Assembly: GCA_030435675.1 (NCBI GenBank)
Contig: CM059625.1
Coordinates: forward strand, 4,340,001 to 4,404,000
DNA length: 64,000 nt
Direction: 5' to 3'
Source of the DNA: Steinernema hermaphroditum
Taxonomy: Eukaryota; Nematoda; Chromadorea; Rhabditida; Steinernematidae
In this document: positions 48,124-57,973 of the stretch, piece by piece
Position numbering within the stretch: position 1 is the stretch's first letter
Layout of the letters: each line of letters begins with the position of its first letter
The notes under the pieces: generated by a model
Told to the model about the DNA's origin: nothing
What the model saw: only the letters and a program-made list of their open reading frames with translations
Database searches by the model: none
Made by a program: the position numbers and the translations under genes

Positions 48124-48647
48124 TCAGATTTCAGTGAACTTATAAATCGAATGCCTGTTAGCACTTTTTCGATGATTTTTAACAATGTTCTGTCGCAACA
48201 TCCCTATTTCCTGGAAGACGAAATAGTTGATGCCTGTAAGCCAATCTAGTGTTGAGTCGATACTGTAGAGGACGACAGTCTCTCTGTCCCCGTGAACAGA
48301 CACTCTTTGTTCTCTGGATCCAGCTGCGGAGGGAAACTTCCTTCGTCCGTAAACATGAGCATCCCTCTGTCAACGACAAAACTTTTCTGTCGTTGCCGTA
48401 CGAAAGGATCGCCGCTTTTGGGATCGCTCGGATCGCGGTTTTATTGCAGCCAGATGTTTTCCTCAGAATGTGTATTACGAAACACACTGTCTGGAATGAT
48501 CGAGCCGTAAACAAGAAACGAAAGGTTGTTATCTTTCGGTAGCATCCTGTGGTTAACATTCAATCGAACATCGTATGGCTTACGGTATAGACTTTGAAAA
48601 GGCTTACGTGTGCATGACTGAGTAACTTGTTGGTCTCTAGGGGTCAT
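48124..48647 (-). pseudogene. Unrecognised gene interrupted by an in-frame TAA
   Basis: From ATG 48647 (after a possible AAATGCAG acceptor) a frame runs with protein-like content (NNLSFLVYGSIIPDSVF) to TAA at 48441-48443. The same frame then continues for 59 codons, again with protein-like content (GMLMFTDEGSFPPQLDPENK), to a GTATCG donor at 48264. A 53-nt phase 0 intron leads to a final exon 48210..48124 with TGA. The reading frame is thus intact apart from one stop codon. Either it is a young pseudogene, or the TAA is read through or removed by splicing that I did not recognise. Overlapping frames on both strands are shadows. Confidence 0.45.
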
Positions 48648-49411
48648 CAAAGCTGCATTTAACGGGTCAGGATGTAATCACCCAATGTTATTCATTTGAA
48701 CATCTAACAATATCATGAACATGTGCCACAGGTTATGCAAGTCCTTCGGCCTCTCCCTTGTTCCGGGGTCATAATTTTGAATTTCTGAAGAAAGTGTGAG
48801 CAAAGGTTATTACAATGTTGTCTGCCGTTTTTCAATGGTCGTTTCTATACTGTTCGAACTCGCAATCAGATTGTACTTTGTGCATCGTACGGCCCGGCCC
48901 GACTTCGGTCGCGCCGCCGGAACCTCTTTAATGGTCATGCCGCCTTTCATCCACCCCCACGCGGAAGGCATTCTGATTTTTCTTCTCTTCGATCCGATTT
49001 GAATGCTTGATTGGTAAAGCGGCGGCGCATCCAGCAAAGGGCAAATCAAGTGCCCGCTTTGTTTGGGTAGCGCCTCTTGTTCACGCGCGCTTCTTCCGTG
49101 CGTGTGGAAGGAGGTGCCAACGTAGAGAGAAGCCAGACGGCAAGAACCGTTGCCCAACATTCTGTTTAGCTTCGTGCTATTTTGGACAGAATCAGACAAC
49201 TGCAGAACGACCGATCTCCACCTATTCGTGTTGTCTCTACTGTCAGTTAGAAGAGCTGCGCGGCCGGCATGCTCCTCCCCATGTACCTCAGCGATCGCTC
49301 CGATTTGCCTCCTACGGTTCAATAGTTTCGTGGAGCGGCTTCCTAGTGTGGTGACCCCTGCCTTATTTTCAGACTTGGCGTTGTTGCAAAATTAGTCAAC
49401 CATCATTCACA
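48648..49411. other. 5' flank of the plus-strand gene at 49412
   Basis: A minus frame of 170 codons (48810-49322) is open but Arg/Ser-rich, has no splice or trans-splice context and is probably chance in GC-rich DNA. A trans-splice acceptor TTATTTTCAG ends at 49373, 39 nt before the next start. Confidence 0.4.
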
Positions 49412-50207
49412 ATGAGCGAACTCGATGCTCCAGTAAGCGCACCACTTCCTAGATTTCGGGCATTTAATGTATTTTAGCTGAGCCGCTTCCTCTACGTTAC
49501 TGGCCAAGGGAATGCAAGGGGACATACGCTCGAGGTCATCATGTTTCAGCTACGCTGTTATATTGTCTTATTCAGGCTTTCCAAAAGTTGTACGCAGAAA
49601 TGAAAAAAGAATCTGCTTCTTCTGGCAGTTCGCCCATTGGCAGTGTCATCAAGGCCACCGATCCACAGAAAACCTGCAACGCGGAGCTGCACAAGGCTAG
49701 ACTCCATTTCTAGCGACGGTACAGTGTATAGCAAACGATTTTCAGATTGACGAACACGATGGAATCTCTACAACTGCCGACCTCGGAATCGAATCGCCTC
49801 CTCCCTACGAAAATGGGCATTTTTCGGCCTCGGATTTGGCTCGCCGGCTTTTGAAAGTCGACAAGGATACTCCTTTCGCTGGTCAGGCTTATGATGGGGT
49901 TAGAATCCTTCTAGATAATGCCAATACTTTGCTCTTCAGGGGTCCCCCCCTCGCCCCCGGCCGAGCCAGTGCCCTCCCCGGCCGAACCGAACACAAACAT
50001 GGAAGTCCGATTGCTTCCTGGAGAAGTTGTTGTCGACGACTTCATAGTGTTCGACCGGCGCCGCGTTCGTGTCCAGGTACCTCTTGCTTTAATCCATATG
50101 TACAAAATCATTTGCAGGGTCTTAGTACCATTCCCGAGGAGGACGCCATGAACGTAGGAGTTCGCATGCCGCGCCGCAGGACCCAGCGATTCGTGATCCC
50201 TCACTAG
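49412..50207 (+). CDS. Unrecognised 167-aa protein with PPPY motif
   Basis: Five exons: 49412..49432 (MSELDAP), 49576..49695, 49746..49881, 49940..50076 and 50118..50207. A TTATTTTCAG acceptor 39 nt before the ATG suggests trans-splicing. The third junction requires a donor GTCAGG and the second an unusual GC-AG intron of 50 nt (CACAAG then GCTAGAC), because the frame meets TAG just after it; phase and length fit. The product has a helical N-terminus (FQKLYAEMKKES), a PPPYENG motif (possible WW-domain ligand), a Pro-rich linker (PPSPPAEPVPSPAEP) and a basic C-terminus (MPRRRTQRFVIPH). No membrane segment. Probably a cytoplasmic or nuclear adaptor, family unknown. Confidence 0.65.
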
Positions 50208-51519
50208 TTCGTCCTGCCTGCTACGCTACAACATTGAGACACAGTAACGACACTGTCACATGTAAAGCCGCCCCATTAAGTGTAATTCTTGTGTTTCTTT
50301 CTCCTGGTCTCTGTCCCATCCCTTTTGCAATTCTCTCCATTCCGTAGCGTGCCTAACAAAGGCAATTGTTAGTTCAAATAGCGAGTGTAATCGAGCAGGA
50401 CCGAGGTGTTGACTGCTCACAGCTCTTAACATGGTTGAGCGGTGTTCTGTCCCCTTTGAAATGCACTGTCCTCACTCGCTTTTCCACCACCGTTTATTGT
50501 AATCCTCTTCGCTCGTTTGGTAGTTTAGCAGTTCCAAGTAGTTCCCATTTATCTCCTCTATTCCTTACATACAGTTCTGCTGGACCCGTTAGATTTTGAT
50601 TTATTCCCTTTCTCCATTTCCCTGCAAACTCTCGAAATCATATTGTATGTGCGCTGCCTTTTATCATTTATTTTTGGTTGCTGTCGTCAATATCGTGGAC
50701 CTCATGCGCCCCTGCTGTATATATCGCTTTAATCAGTTATTTGTTCAGAAACACTTATGCTCAGTTGTTTTTGTGAGAAGCGTGATCCTCTTGTCCGTTC
50801 AATGTGTGCTATTTTACCTGCCGTAGTCTCGTTATTGTCCTCAGCTCTGCAATTACCATTTACTATGTGCCCTTCCTGAATGTGTCGTTATTGTTTATTC
50901 AGTTTTAATGTAGCAGTGCGCGCTTGTTTAACATAAATGGTGGTTGCTGTTAGGAGGTCCAATCATCGAGGCTGGAACTTACACCGTTTGTTGTAGACCC
51001 TCCGTCCGCGGCATGTCAGTCGTTCAATAGCTTGGACTAATTTGGAGTAGAATTAGCTATGTGAATTAGCTTTGCTGAATAGAACACCTTATACCATAAC
51101 TACTGCCTGGAAGAACCGTTGCCAGAGCGCCTTGACGACAGAAAGGCTACATTCTGAGCATCGCGCATTTTTACCCCTTGATACATCCTCATCTTTGGTG
51201 GCCTCTCACATAGAAGAATCACAGTGGTCCCACAACGATCGTGAGTTCACGCGTGTTCGCAAAGAAACTCCGGAATGAAAGATGTTACCGTATCGACCAA
51301 GTGTAATTTGTGAGGGGGAGGGTCCTACAGAGTCGATCCTTTGCGAGCGAAATTATGAATGAGGCGCGCGAGCGGTTAGCGGAAACATCGTTTAAATTGA
51401 TCAAACAATGCACACAAAATTGGCGTAACATGGAATTTGTTCTCCATTGAGGAAAAATGGACTTTTACTAAAATGAATTATAAGCATTTATTAGACAGCA
51501 AAAAAAAAAGAAAAATCTA
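50208..51519. other. T-rich 3' region between convergent genes
   Basis: Pyrimidine-rich, with no AATAAA on the plus strand that I could find and only short unsupported frames. The minus-strand AATAAA at 51487-51492 ends the next gene. Confidence 0.4.
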
Positions 51520-52130
51520 CTAGAGTTCCATCTGGAACACATCCGTATCATCAAACTGGCTCGCGTTCTCCTTAACGCCGGCTTGCTTCAGGTCCTTGTC
51601 GCCGTGCTGATTATTGTCGACAATTGACTTCGGCAATTCCAATCGGTTCTTGGAGTCGTCGACCTTCGAATTGTCGAGCCCGTGCGAGATGTTGTCCGAA
51701 TTAGGCGGTTTCTCCTGCGACAGCTTACGTGACTCGGCCAGTTTGTCCGCAGCTCTGAGGGCGTTGAGCATCGATGTGAGTGGGCAAGGCTCTAAAATAA
51801 GTGGCTATGGATTCGAAAACTCTACAGAACCACTCACCGTGGGTACTGTCTCTGACACTCCCATTTGCTACCGGAGTCCCGCCAATCTGGAACATTACGG
51901 CTAAAATGAAAAGATACTCAAGGAGTGAACAATGAAGAGAACATACGGTGACTGCATTGCTCAACGGCCGTCGGGCGCGGCGGAGTATTGGGCTCCTCCC
52001 GAGTCAATTTAAGAAAATCCTCCCGTGCCATCAAATGAAGATACCTGCTCGGTGTCATCCTGGGAATCGGCATGAACTCTGGCTCCGACGTAAAAGAACC
52101 GAAATTGGCGAAAAACTCTGACTCCGACAT
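51520..52130 (-). CDS. Small-gene cluster member 1, unrecognised, 172 aa
   Basis: Three exons: 52130..51947, 51900..51838 and 51791..51520, both introns phase 1 (46 nt each). The ATG follows a TTATTTGCAG acceptor by 14 nt. AATAAA lies 28 nt past the stop. The N-terminus is acidic/aromatic (MSESEFFANFGSFTSEPEF), the middle exon is exactly 21 codons long, and the C-terminal half is a polar, coiled-coil-like Lys/Asp/Asn-rich stretch ending DDTDVFQMEL. No cysteine module at the end. It is the leftmost of the tandem cluster. Confidence 0.75.
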
Positions 52131-52851
52131 GATAGAACCCAAATCTGCAAATAACTACACTCTTAGTGAAGGGGGAAACTGATCGCCATCGGCGCGGCTA
52201 TCGTAGTCACCGAGATCCGCGTGTCCAGATGAGAAATGATTCGCCACGAGAGCGACGAGAAGTCTCTGGTGACCGTGGCCGCCACTTTGTGAATCAAGCT
52301 CGTCGCTCACCTCAGCGATCTGCCCACAAAGAACAGTCACAAATCACATTCGTTGGATAGGGCCGCCCGCCAGGAGCCAGACGATTTTTTTTGCACGAAA
52401 ATGCGTCTGAATCACGCTGAGAGAAACTGCAAAGGCCGCCACAGCGAGACCAGCGAAACCGTCTGGGTCGGAATGCAAATGAAACTTTTAATCTGCGAGC
52501 ACGGAGACAAAACAAAAATGCTTGTGTGCGATTACCTTATTGCAGCCCATAGCTACAGAGAAGATTCCTGACAAAAGATCATTGACCGAGAGCCTATCTT
52601 TCCGATGAATTGACTTTACTTAAAAGGTGAGGGATATGGTGCTCTCGTGGCATCCAATTGGCCCCTAGGGGCACAGAAACAGGACCGTATCGACAACGAA
52701 ACTAGCATTTCTTGCCTTTCCTACCCTTCATTGAGATGTTGTTCGTATAAAGGCAAACCCCTTTTGGATTTTCATAACGTGCTACGATACTTTTATTACA
52801 CTACTTTAGCAACCAAAATCATTAACACTACAAAAACCATCACTGAAAAGA
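52131..52851. other. 5' flank of cluster member 1
   Basis: A minus frame at 52155-52340 contains VSDELDSQSGGHGHQRLL, similar in composition to cluster proteins. It has no ATG and no clear upstream exon; it could be a remnant. AATAAA on the minus strand at 52792-52797 belongs to the next gene. Confidence 0.3.
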
Positions 52852-53308
52852 TCACTCCTCATATCCGTCGAGTGCTTCCGTAGAGGACCAGTCGCCCTGT
52901 CCGAAGATCTTTGGATCGCCGTCCTCGTCGAGTTCGAAGAAAGCGACGTCTTCAAAAGGATCCTCGAGACGAAAAACGAGGTCCGCGATTTCGGTCTCAA
53001 TGCTGTCGAGGGTCGAAAGGTGGTCCGAGGTAGAGATTCCGAGCTCTTGCAGATTGGCGCGGACTGAAGTTAGCATAATATAGATGAGAACATGAGAAGG
53101 CGCACTTACATTCAGTGAAGTCGATAAACAGATTCTCCCCATCGCCAAGAATGGGAAGGACGGGATCATTGCGTTCACCAGTTCCACCATTCGCCTCCAT
53201 TCGAGCAGTAACCTCATTGATCCAGTCCACGATATCTAGATGGCGCTGAAATTCTTCGATATCTTGGTCGTGAACGTCGTATTCGTCATGAATGAATTCC
53301 GGGACCAT
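52852..53308 (-). CDS. Small-gene cluster member 2, acidic 136-aa protein
   Basis: Two exons: 53308..53110 and 53063..52852, one 46-nt phase 1 intron (GTAAGTG donor, ACTTCAG acceptor). ATG follows TTTGTCTAG by two bases, the trans-splice context; the same frame is open further upstream, but I see no reason to start there. The product is strongly acidic and carries near its end FFELDEDGDPKIF, a motif shared with member 4 (FFELDDMGDPVLF) and in weaker form with member 3 (FHFENGQPIW). A DIVDWINEVT helix near the N-terminus matches AVLDWLRNNF in member 4. No signal peptide or membrane span. Family not recognised. Confidence 0.75.
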
Positions 53309-54044
53309 GTCTAGACAAATGAAAATGCAAGAAAAGCCGAGTTGAGGGAGAGCTCGAACGCGCCGCAATTCGATGGAGCGCATGAGCGAATGGCTGGCCA
53401 GGCTGCGCACAATCGCCGTCAGTGAATCACATAGATCAAGAGAGATCGGCGCGTTGGCAAATTTTGCGATGGAAACTGTTGGAAGGCAGTAGAAGGAATG
53501 ATTTTTTTTGTACACCCAGCTTTATACTGTTGAGTGGGAGGTCGGCGGCTAGAGCCTCGACCTCTTTCGAAAGGTGACAACAACATGGCGGCACAAGAGG
53601 CGATGTTTATCAATAACAATCCCTAGTCGGAAACCGTCCTTTAGGAATCACTCTTTCTTCAGTGTTGGTTAGGTTGTACCAATGGTAGCACACAATGCAA
53701 GATACGGCACAGAGAGAGCAAATGTAGACGTGGGTTTTCTTGTTTCGTCGGCACAGCGCGCGCTGCAGCAGTTGGGCATGGCGATCGCATCAATGTGCGC
53801 GGGCGTCGAACTCGCATATGGTTGAATCCGGGCAATGATGTCGAAGCACAGTGAGGAAAGTGGAATCCCACCTTCACAGACTCCGCGAGAATGTCAAGTT
53901 TCTCGTCTTTATGACCCTTTGCTACATGTGATTGCAGTTCTCTTTAAGACAACTATGTTTACTACTAGCATTACCAATTTGAGCCTCATTATGAATACAT
54001 AAAAAACACAGAAGTGATCACTTCAGCCGTCTCCAGCGTAACCC
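53309..54044. other. Spacer with a possible Cys-rich exon
   Basis: Minus strand, about 53760-53610: an open frame after a CTGCTGCAG acceptor reads VYICSLCAVSCIVCYHWYN followed by NLTNTEERV. The frame resembles the Cys-rich C-termini of other cluster members and may be the last exon of one more member whose first exon I could not place. Other frames over the same bases are also open, so this is uncertain. Confidence 0.3.
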
Positions 54045-54499
54045 CTAACAGTCGGCTTCCTCATCGGACCTTTTCTCTGGGTTCGGTGCTTGATCGCCTT
54101 CCTCGAGCTGCTCGCCGCTTTCGCCTGATGGCGCAGTCAAAGGCTGGTTGAAGCAATCAGGGCATCGATCACAGGATACATCGAGTGGAACATCACTGGG
54201 GATTTGACTGTCGACAACTAAAAAAGAAAATGTCAAAGAATTACCGCGAAAACCTTACGTGTTTCGAGCCACCATAGCTCCTCATAGATGCACGCGTTGG
54301 CGCCTATGTCGAGTAGACCCCTTTCTGAGACTAAACATCATTAATTTGTCATTTATGTCATTTGACCGGAAGTCCTACCGTCTCTCCAATCAATTGAGGC
54401 CAAATCGTTCCAGATTGGCTGTCCATTTTCGAAATGGAAATCGCCCGCCGCTTCCGAACCAATGTCGTCAAAGTCTTCGTCGTCTGCTCTATATAACAT
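54045..54499 (-). CDS. Small-gene cluster member 3, acidic 121-aa protein
   Basis: Three exons: 54499..54379, 54330..54259 and 54217..54045, both introns phase 1 (48 and 41 nt). A TATTTTCAG acceptor lies nine nt before the ATG (MLYRADDEDFDDIG). Exon 1 has FHFENGQPIWNDLASIDW, a weaker version of the FFELDxxGDP motif of members 2 and 4. Exon 3 has two CxxC-like pairs (SCDRCPDC) and an acidic C-terminus ending in Cys. An upstream in-phase exon (54500-54670 entry) could extend the N-terminus by about 17 residues. Confidence 0.7.
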
Positions 54500-54670
54500 A
54501 TTGACGCACTGAAAATACCCTTATCAAGCGAGGCATAGACAGCACCGCGATGGCTGACAATGGCGCGCTATCTTTCCCGCTCCCCTTCTCCATGCCTCAT
54601 GGCTTTGATGGCCTGATGAATCAGAAAGTCGAAACGAAACCGCTTTTTGCTTTGAATCTGAAACAAAAGT
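54500..54670 (-). other. Possible 5' exon of cluster member 3 or last exon of another gene
   Basis: A strong TTTTGTTTCAG acceptor (about 54662) leads into DNA open in more than one frame. One frame (IQSKKRFRFDFLIHQAIKAM) stops at TAG; another starts with ATG (MEKGSGKDSAPLSAIA) and could splice in phase 0 to member 3 across a 37-nt intron; a third ends in a Cys-rich CCLCLA. I cannot choose among them. Confidence 0.3.
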
Positions 54671-55410
54671 ACAGTAAGCGCGACTCGCGATTATTTTCCT
54701 TCGAAACAGTTCACATATGGTGACTCGTGTCAGAACCATTGCTCAAATAGTCAGGTCAAAGGAAAAGGACATTTTCGGTACAGAAAAGCAAGAGAATGAG
54801 GTCAACAACATGTATCTATTGACAAGAACTTTCATATCGTCGATAGAGTTGAGTTCACAAAATGGTCGATTTATAGAAATTTGTGAAACTTCCGCTACAG
54901 CTAAACAGCACGAGACTGCAGATTCGCTTTAATATCTTTCTTGATCGTATACTAGAAATGAACGTGCGCGATGCGAGAGTTCTATCTTTAAAACACTAAA
55001 GGAAATCCTTATGGATGTTTACATCTGGTTCTATTTTCAACGCTTCCTATCACATCGCTATAATTCCAAGAAATTGGTCACCTGGAACAGACATCTGGCC
55101 AATGCGGAATTATACCATTTCACCTAAAAGCATCGTAAACACCCTCAGCACTACGATCATTTCGATTCCATCACGACTACAACACCGAACAACTGATAAG
55201 GAAGTTGCCGATCACGTCACTGCTACCATAAAAAAAAGAAAAATCGAGGATGCTTCTGCTGAATTCCGGCCATATCCGTCTGCGTGAAAAGACGAGGGCT
55301 GTCCTTTCTCCTGCCGCTGTCCTATCCTTCTCCACATTCCTTATTGTACGAATTTATTACAAAGGCTTACAGCGATAAAAATGTATTCCATAGGCTAGAA
55401 GGCCACGTTC
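54671..55410. other. Spacer
   Basis: A plus frame at 55015-55287 (90 codons, includes KKRKIEDAS) lacks splice or start context. The AATAAA at 55353-55358 on the minus strand ends cluster member 4. Confidence 0.35.
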
Positions 55411-55794
55411 CTAGTCGTCCTCAGAAAGGTCGTGCTGGCCGATGGATTCGAAATCTTCAGCACACATCGAGTCGCAGCCAGTCTCGAAGAGGACAGGATC
55501 ACCCATGTCGTCCAACTCGAAGAACAGTTCGTACGAAAGGGCAGGAATCTCGTCGGAAAGGCTGCCGTCAATAGCTGATGCGCTGTCTTCCGTATCGCCT
55601 TGGTGGATCATAAGATCAGGCACCACTAGAAGGAGCGGATAACATGAAACCGTTTGGAATATCTTACATTGTACATCGTCGAGTGAGTCGTTTGGGTTGA
55701 TCAGCGGGTTGCGGAAGTTATTGCGAAGCCAGTCCAACACCGCCAGAAATCGTTCGTCCTGATACTGGTCAATGAGAAACTTGGGATCCGCCAT
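55411..55794 (-). CDS. Small-gene cluster member 4, acidic 113-aa protein
   Basis: Two exons: 55794..55668 and 55625..55411, one 42-nt phase 1 intron. ATG follows TTTTCAG by seven nt; the frame stays open upstream to 55953, so a longer form is possible. N-terminal helix LAVLDWLRNNF and the C-terminal FFELDDMGDPVLF identify it as the closest relative of member 2, with an acidic tail (QHDLSEDD). AATAAA at 55353-55358. No membrane segment; probably intracellular. Function unknown. Confidence 0.75.
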   Translation of the reverse strand: MADPKFLIDQYQDERFLAVLDWLRNNFRNPLINPNDSLDDVQCKIFQTVSCYPLLLVVPDLMIHQGDTEDSASAIDGSLSDEIPALSYELFFELDDMGDPVLFETGCDSMCAEDFESIGQHDLSEDD

Positions 55795-55959
55795 GTTGGT
55801 CCTGAAAACGAGGGGAACTGATTGGAGAGGAGCTGCGCACGACGAATGCACTTCTTCGCATACGTGATTAGGCGCCGTCGGAGCGCCGATCGCTGAATAG
55901 CAGCGTAGTCTTCGATCGTTTTGGTACGCGGAATTAATTACTGCGTCGGCCATTGCAAC

Positions 55960-56680
55960 GAATGTAGAAAATGAACATAATCGGGCGTTTTCGCCTCAAC
56001 ATCAAGCTGTTCTGAGCTGTCGTTTCCATGTAGGCACTGGGGCATTCGAGCCAGAAAACGACGAGTCATCGAGTCGAGTCGGAGTTCGCGGAGCCGAGTC
56101 GAATCGAGTCGTGAATGGCCGAGGCGTCGAGTCGAGTCGCACCTTCCGAGATAATTTTTTTTGAACTCCATGAAATCGATCAAGCACAACGCGGCGAGGC
56201 TCAGAATTTGGACTAGTGCACTGAAGAAAGTCGAATATTTCGTGCGTTCACTCGCCTTTTCAATACCACGGCATGATGCGCTAGATCAAACTGTGGTTCT
56301 CACCACGCTGTGATTGACCGCTTTTGTGGAAATCGAAAAAAGGCCCTTGAGTCCAGTCGAGTCGGACCTTTCGAGTTACATTTTTTCCGAACTTCATGAA
56401 ATCGATCAGTCACAAAGTGCAGGGACTCAGAATTTGGAGTCGTACACTGAAAGAAGTCGAATATTTTGTGCGTTCGTTGGCCGTTTTCCACGGCGTCATG
56501 CGGTAGATCAAATTCTGAGTCTCACCACGCTGTGATTGATCGCTTTTGTGGAGTTTGAAAAAAGGCTCTTGAGTCGAGTCGTGAATGGCCGAGTCGAGTC
56601 GAATCGAGTCGAACCTCACCGAATCGAGTCGTGAATGGCCAACTTGCCAAGTCTACTCGACTCGAAGTGTCAATCTTAGT
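55960..56680 (+). repeat. CGAGT-rich satellite-like block with two 220-bp units
   Basis: Blocks of GAGTCGAGTCG and GAGTCGTGAATGGCCGAG flank and separate two copies (about 56152-56370 and 56381-56590) of a unit. Shared strings include CATGAAATCGATCA, CTCAGAATTTGGA, GAAGAAAGTCGAATATTT or its variant, and CACCACGCTGTGATTGA. The short-frame peptides seen here are by-products of the repeat. Confidence 0.85.
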
Positions 56681-56779
56681 CGCAATATCTCTGATCCTCT
56701 ACAAAAAAAATAACTGACAGTTCGGTTGAGTTGTGTGTGTATTATTCTGTCCGAACGGAATAGATAGCCGGAGAAAAAA

Positions 56780-56866
56780 GACCTGAAGGGGAACGAACCC
56801 GACACCAGCCGAATAGGAATGAAGCACGTTCGCAATGAGCCACGCAGACGGTTGCGATAGCACCGC
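56780..56866 (-). repeat. tRNA-like sequence, degenerate
   Basis: On the minus strand GTGGCTCATTGCGAACG resembles a D-arm and GTCGGGTTCGTTCCCC a T-arm/B box. The stems are imperfect; probably tRNA-derived repeat. Confidence 0.4.
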
Positions 56867-57029
56867 TCTAATAGCGCTATGCCTCAGATAGCTACGGAAT
56901 CGCTCACAACCGAACTTACTCACTTTATTACCACAACAGGCTATTATACAAAATCAAAATTTTTAATTTCTTGAAGATTCATTTTTTTAATTAGTGACCG
57001 CACATGTAGCACATATCGACCTTTGTCCT

Positions 57030-57282
57030 TTAGAGGAAGCATCGTCGAAGGCGGAGGCGCAGGGCGAGCCAGAAGGCAGTCCAGCAGCCGTCCGGAACGA
57101 ACGATTCGATGGACTCAACGTCGGGGTCCGAAAACGAGGTGGTCTCTAAATTGGGGCCACATCAGTCTTCAAGGAGTCTTCTAGAAACTAAGTTCTTTAC
57201 CTGAACCGTGTTCATCTTCATCAGCGCTCTGTCTGAGCTGAACGATGGCTGGAGAAGTCTCGAAATCAACGTTGGTGGACAT
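57030..57282 (-). CDS. Small-gene cluster member 5, 65 aa, short basic-hydrophobic C-terminus
   Basis: Two exons: 57282..57201 and 57145..57030, one 55-nt phase 1 intron. A TTTATCCAG acceptor lies 26 nt before the ATG. The acidic N-terminal two-thirds (QSADEDEHGS, FSDPDVESIESF) end in VPDGCWTAFWLALRLRLRRC, a short amphipathic-basic tail with two cysteines that could lie on a membrane. A second candidate end, VPDVCLIRRMFKFCCVT, lies upstream at 57360-57460 (next entry). Confidence 0.65.
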
Positions 57283-57359
57283 CTCTTTGAGGGCAACGGC
57301 TAAGGTCCCTGGATAAAGGTACGGTTTAGAAAGAAAAACATTTCTAAATGGTAGAAATC

Positions 57360-57600
57360 AAGTAACGCAGCAGAACTTGAACATTCTGCGAATGAGGCAC
57401 ACATCTGGGACACTGACAATTCCATCTGACAGATTTTCCGCCCGTCCAGTGTCTGAGTCACTTCGGAAAATCACTATCAAAATCAGAGGATATGGTGGGT
57501 GGTTCGCTGATCACCCGATTAGTCATGAAATCCATACTCAGTCCTCTTTCCCGAACAGCAATTCTCTTCAACGGATCCTCGGTTCGGATGTATAGACCAC
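57360..57600 (-). other. Possible further cluster member, model unresolved
   Basis: A minus frame ends ENLSDGIVSVPDVCLIRR followed by MFKFCCVT and a stop, echoing VPDGCW...RRCFL of member 5. In another phase upstream an ATG (MDFMTNRVISEPPTISSDFD) opens a similar acidic start. I found no donor/acceptor pair that joins them in phase, so it may be a frameshifted copy. Confidence 0.3.
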
Positions 57601-57694
57601 GGTAGACATAGAGAAAGCTTTATTGGTTACAGTTTATCAAGTGGTACATGTGATTCTTATACATGCAACGCAGAAATTCACAACGGCTGTCTTT

Positions 57695-57973
57695 CTACTG
57701 AAGGCAGCGACGGCCGGGATTGCAGAGAAGAAGCAGTGGGCAGATGCACATTTTCCAGCTCAAAGGGTCTACGACATCTGCGGAATGACGGGATACGGTG
57801 TCGTCGTCCTGGGGCGCAGAACCATTCTGGCTGATGGGCTGCTTTGAGATGACCTTTCCTAGATTTAAAAGAGCGTTATACACGAAAATGAGTGGGTCTG
57901 AACCTGTGTTATCGTCCGTAGCTGCGGCATTGCTGGCCTTGTTCATGTCAGCCTTGGGAGTTGAAGAATTCAT
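57695..57973 (-). CDS. Small-gene cluster member 6, 92 aa with Cys-rich C-terminal module
   Basis: Apparently a single exon. The ATG follows a TTTTCAG acceptor by 12 nt. The body is polar and acidic (AAATDDNTGSD, PQDDDTVSRHS), with a hydrophobic helix near residues 28-40 (LIFVYNALLNLGKV). It ends WKMCICPLLLLCNPGRRC, a hydrophobic cysteine module like those of members 8 and 9. Such tails are typical palmitoylation or membrane-apposition signals. AATAAA at 57619-57624. Function unknown. Confidence 0.65.
   Translation of the reverse strand: MNSSTPKADMNKASNAAATDDNTGSDPLIFVYNALLNLGKVISKQPISQNGSAPQDDDTVSRHSADVVDPLSWKMCICPLLLLCNPGRRCLQ

Noticed and set aside
48810..49322. 170-codon minus-strand open frame
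   Set aside because: No trans-splice acceptor, introns or recognisable sequence; Arg/Ser-rich and probably chance in GC-rich DNA.
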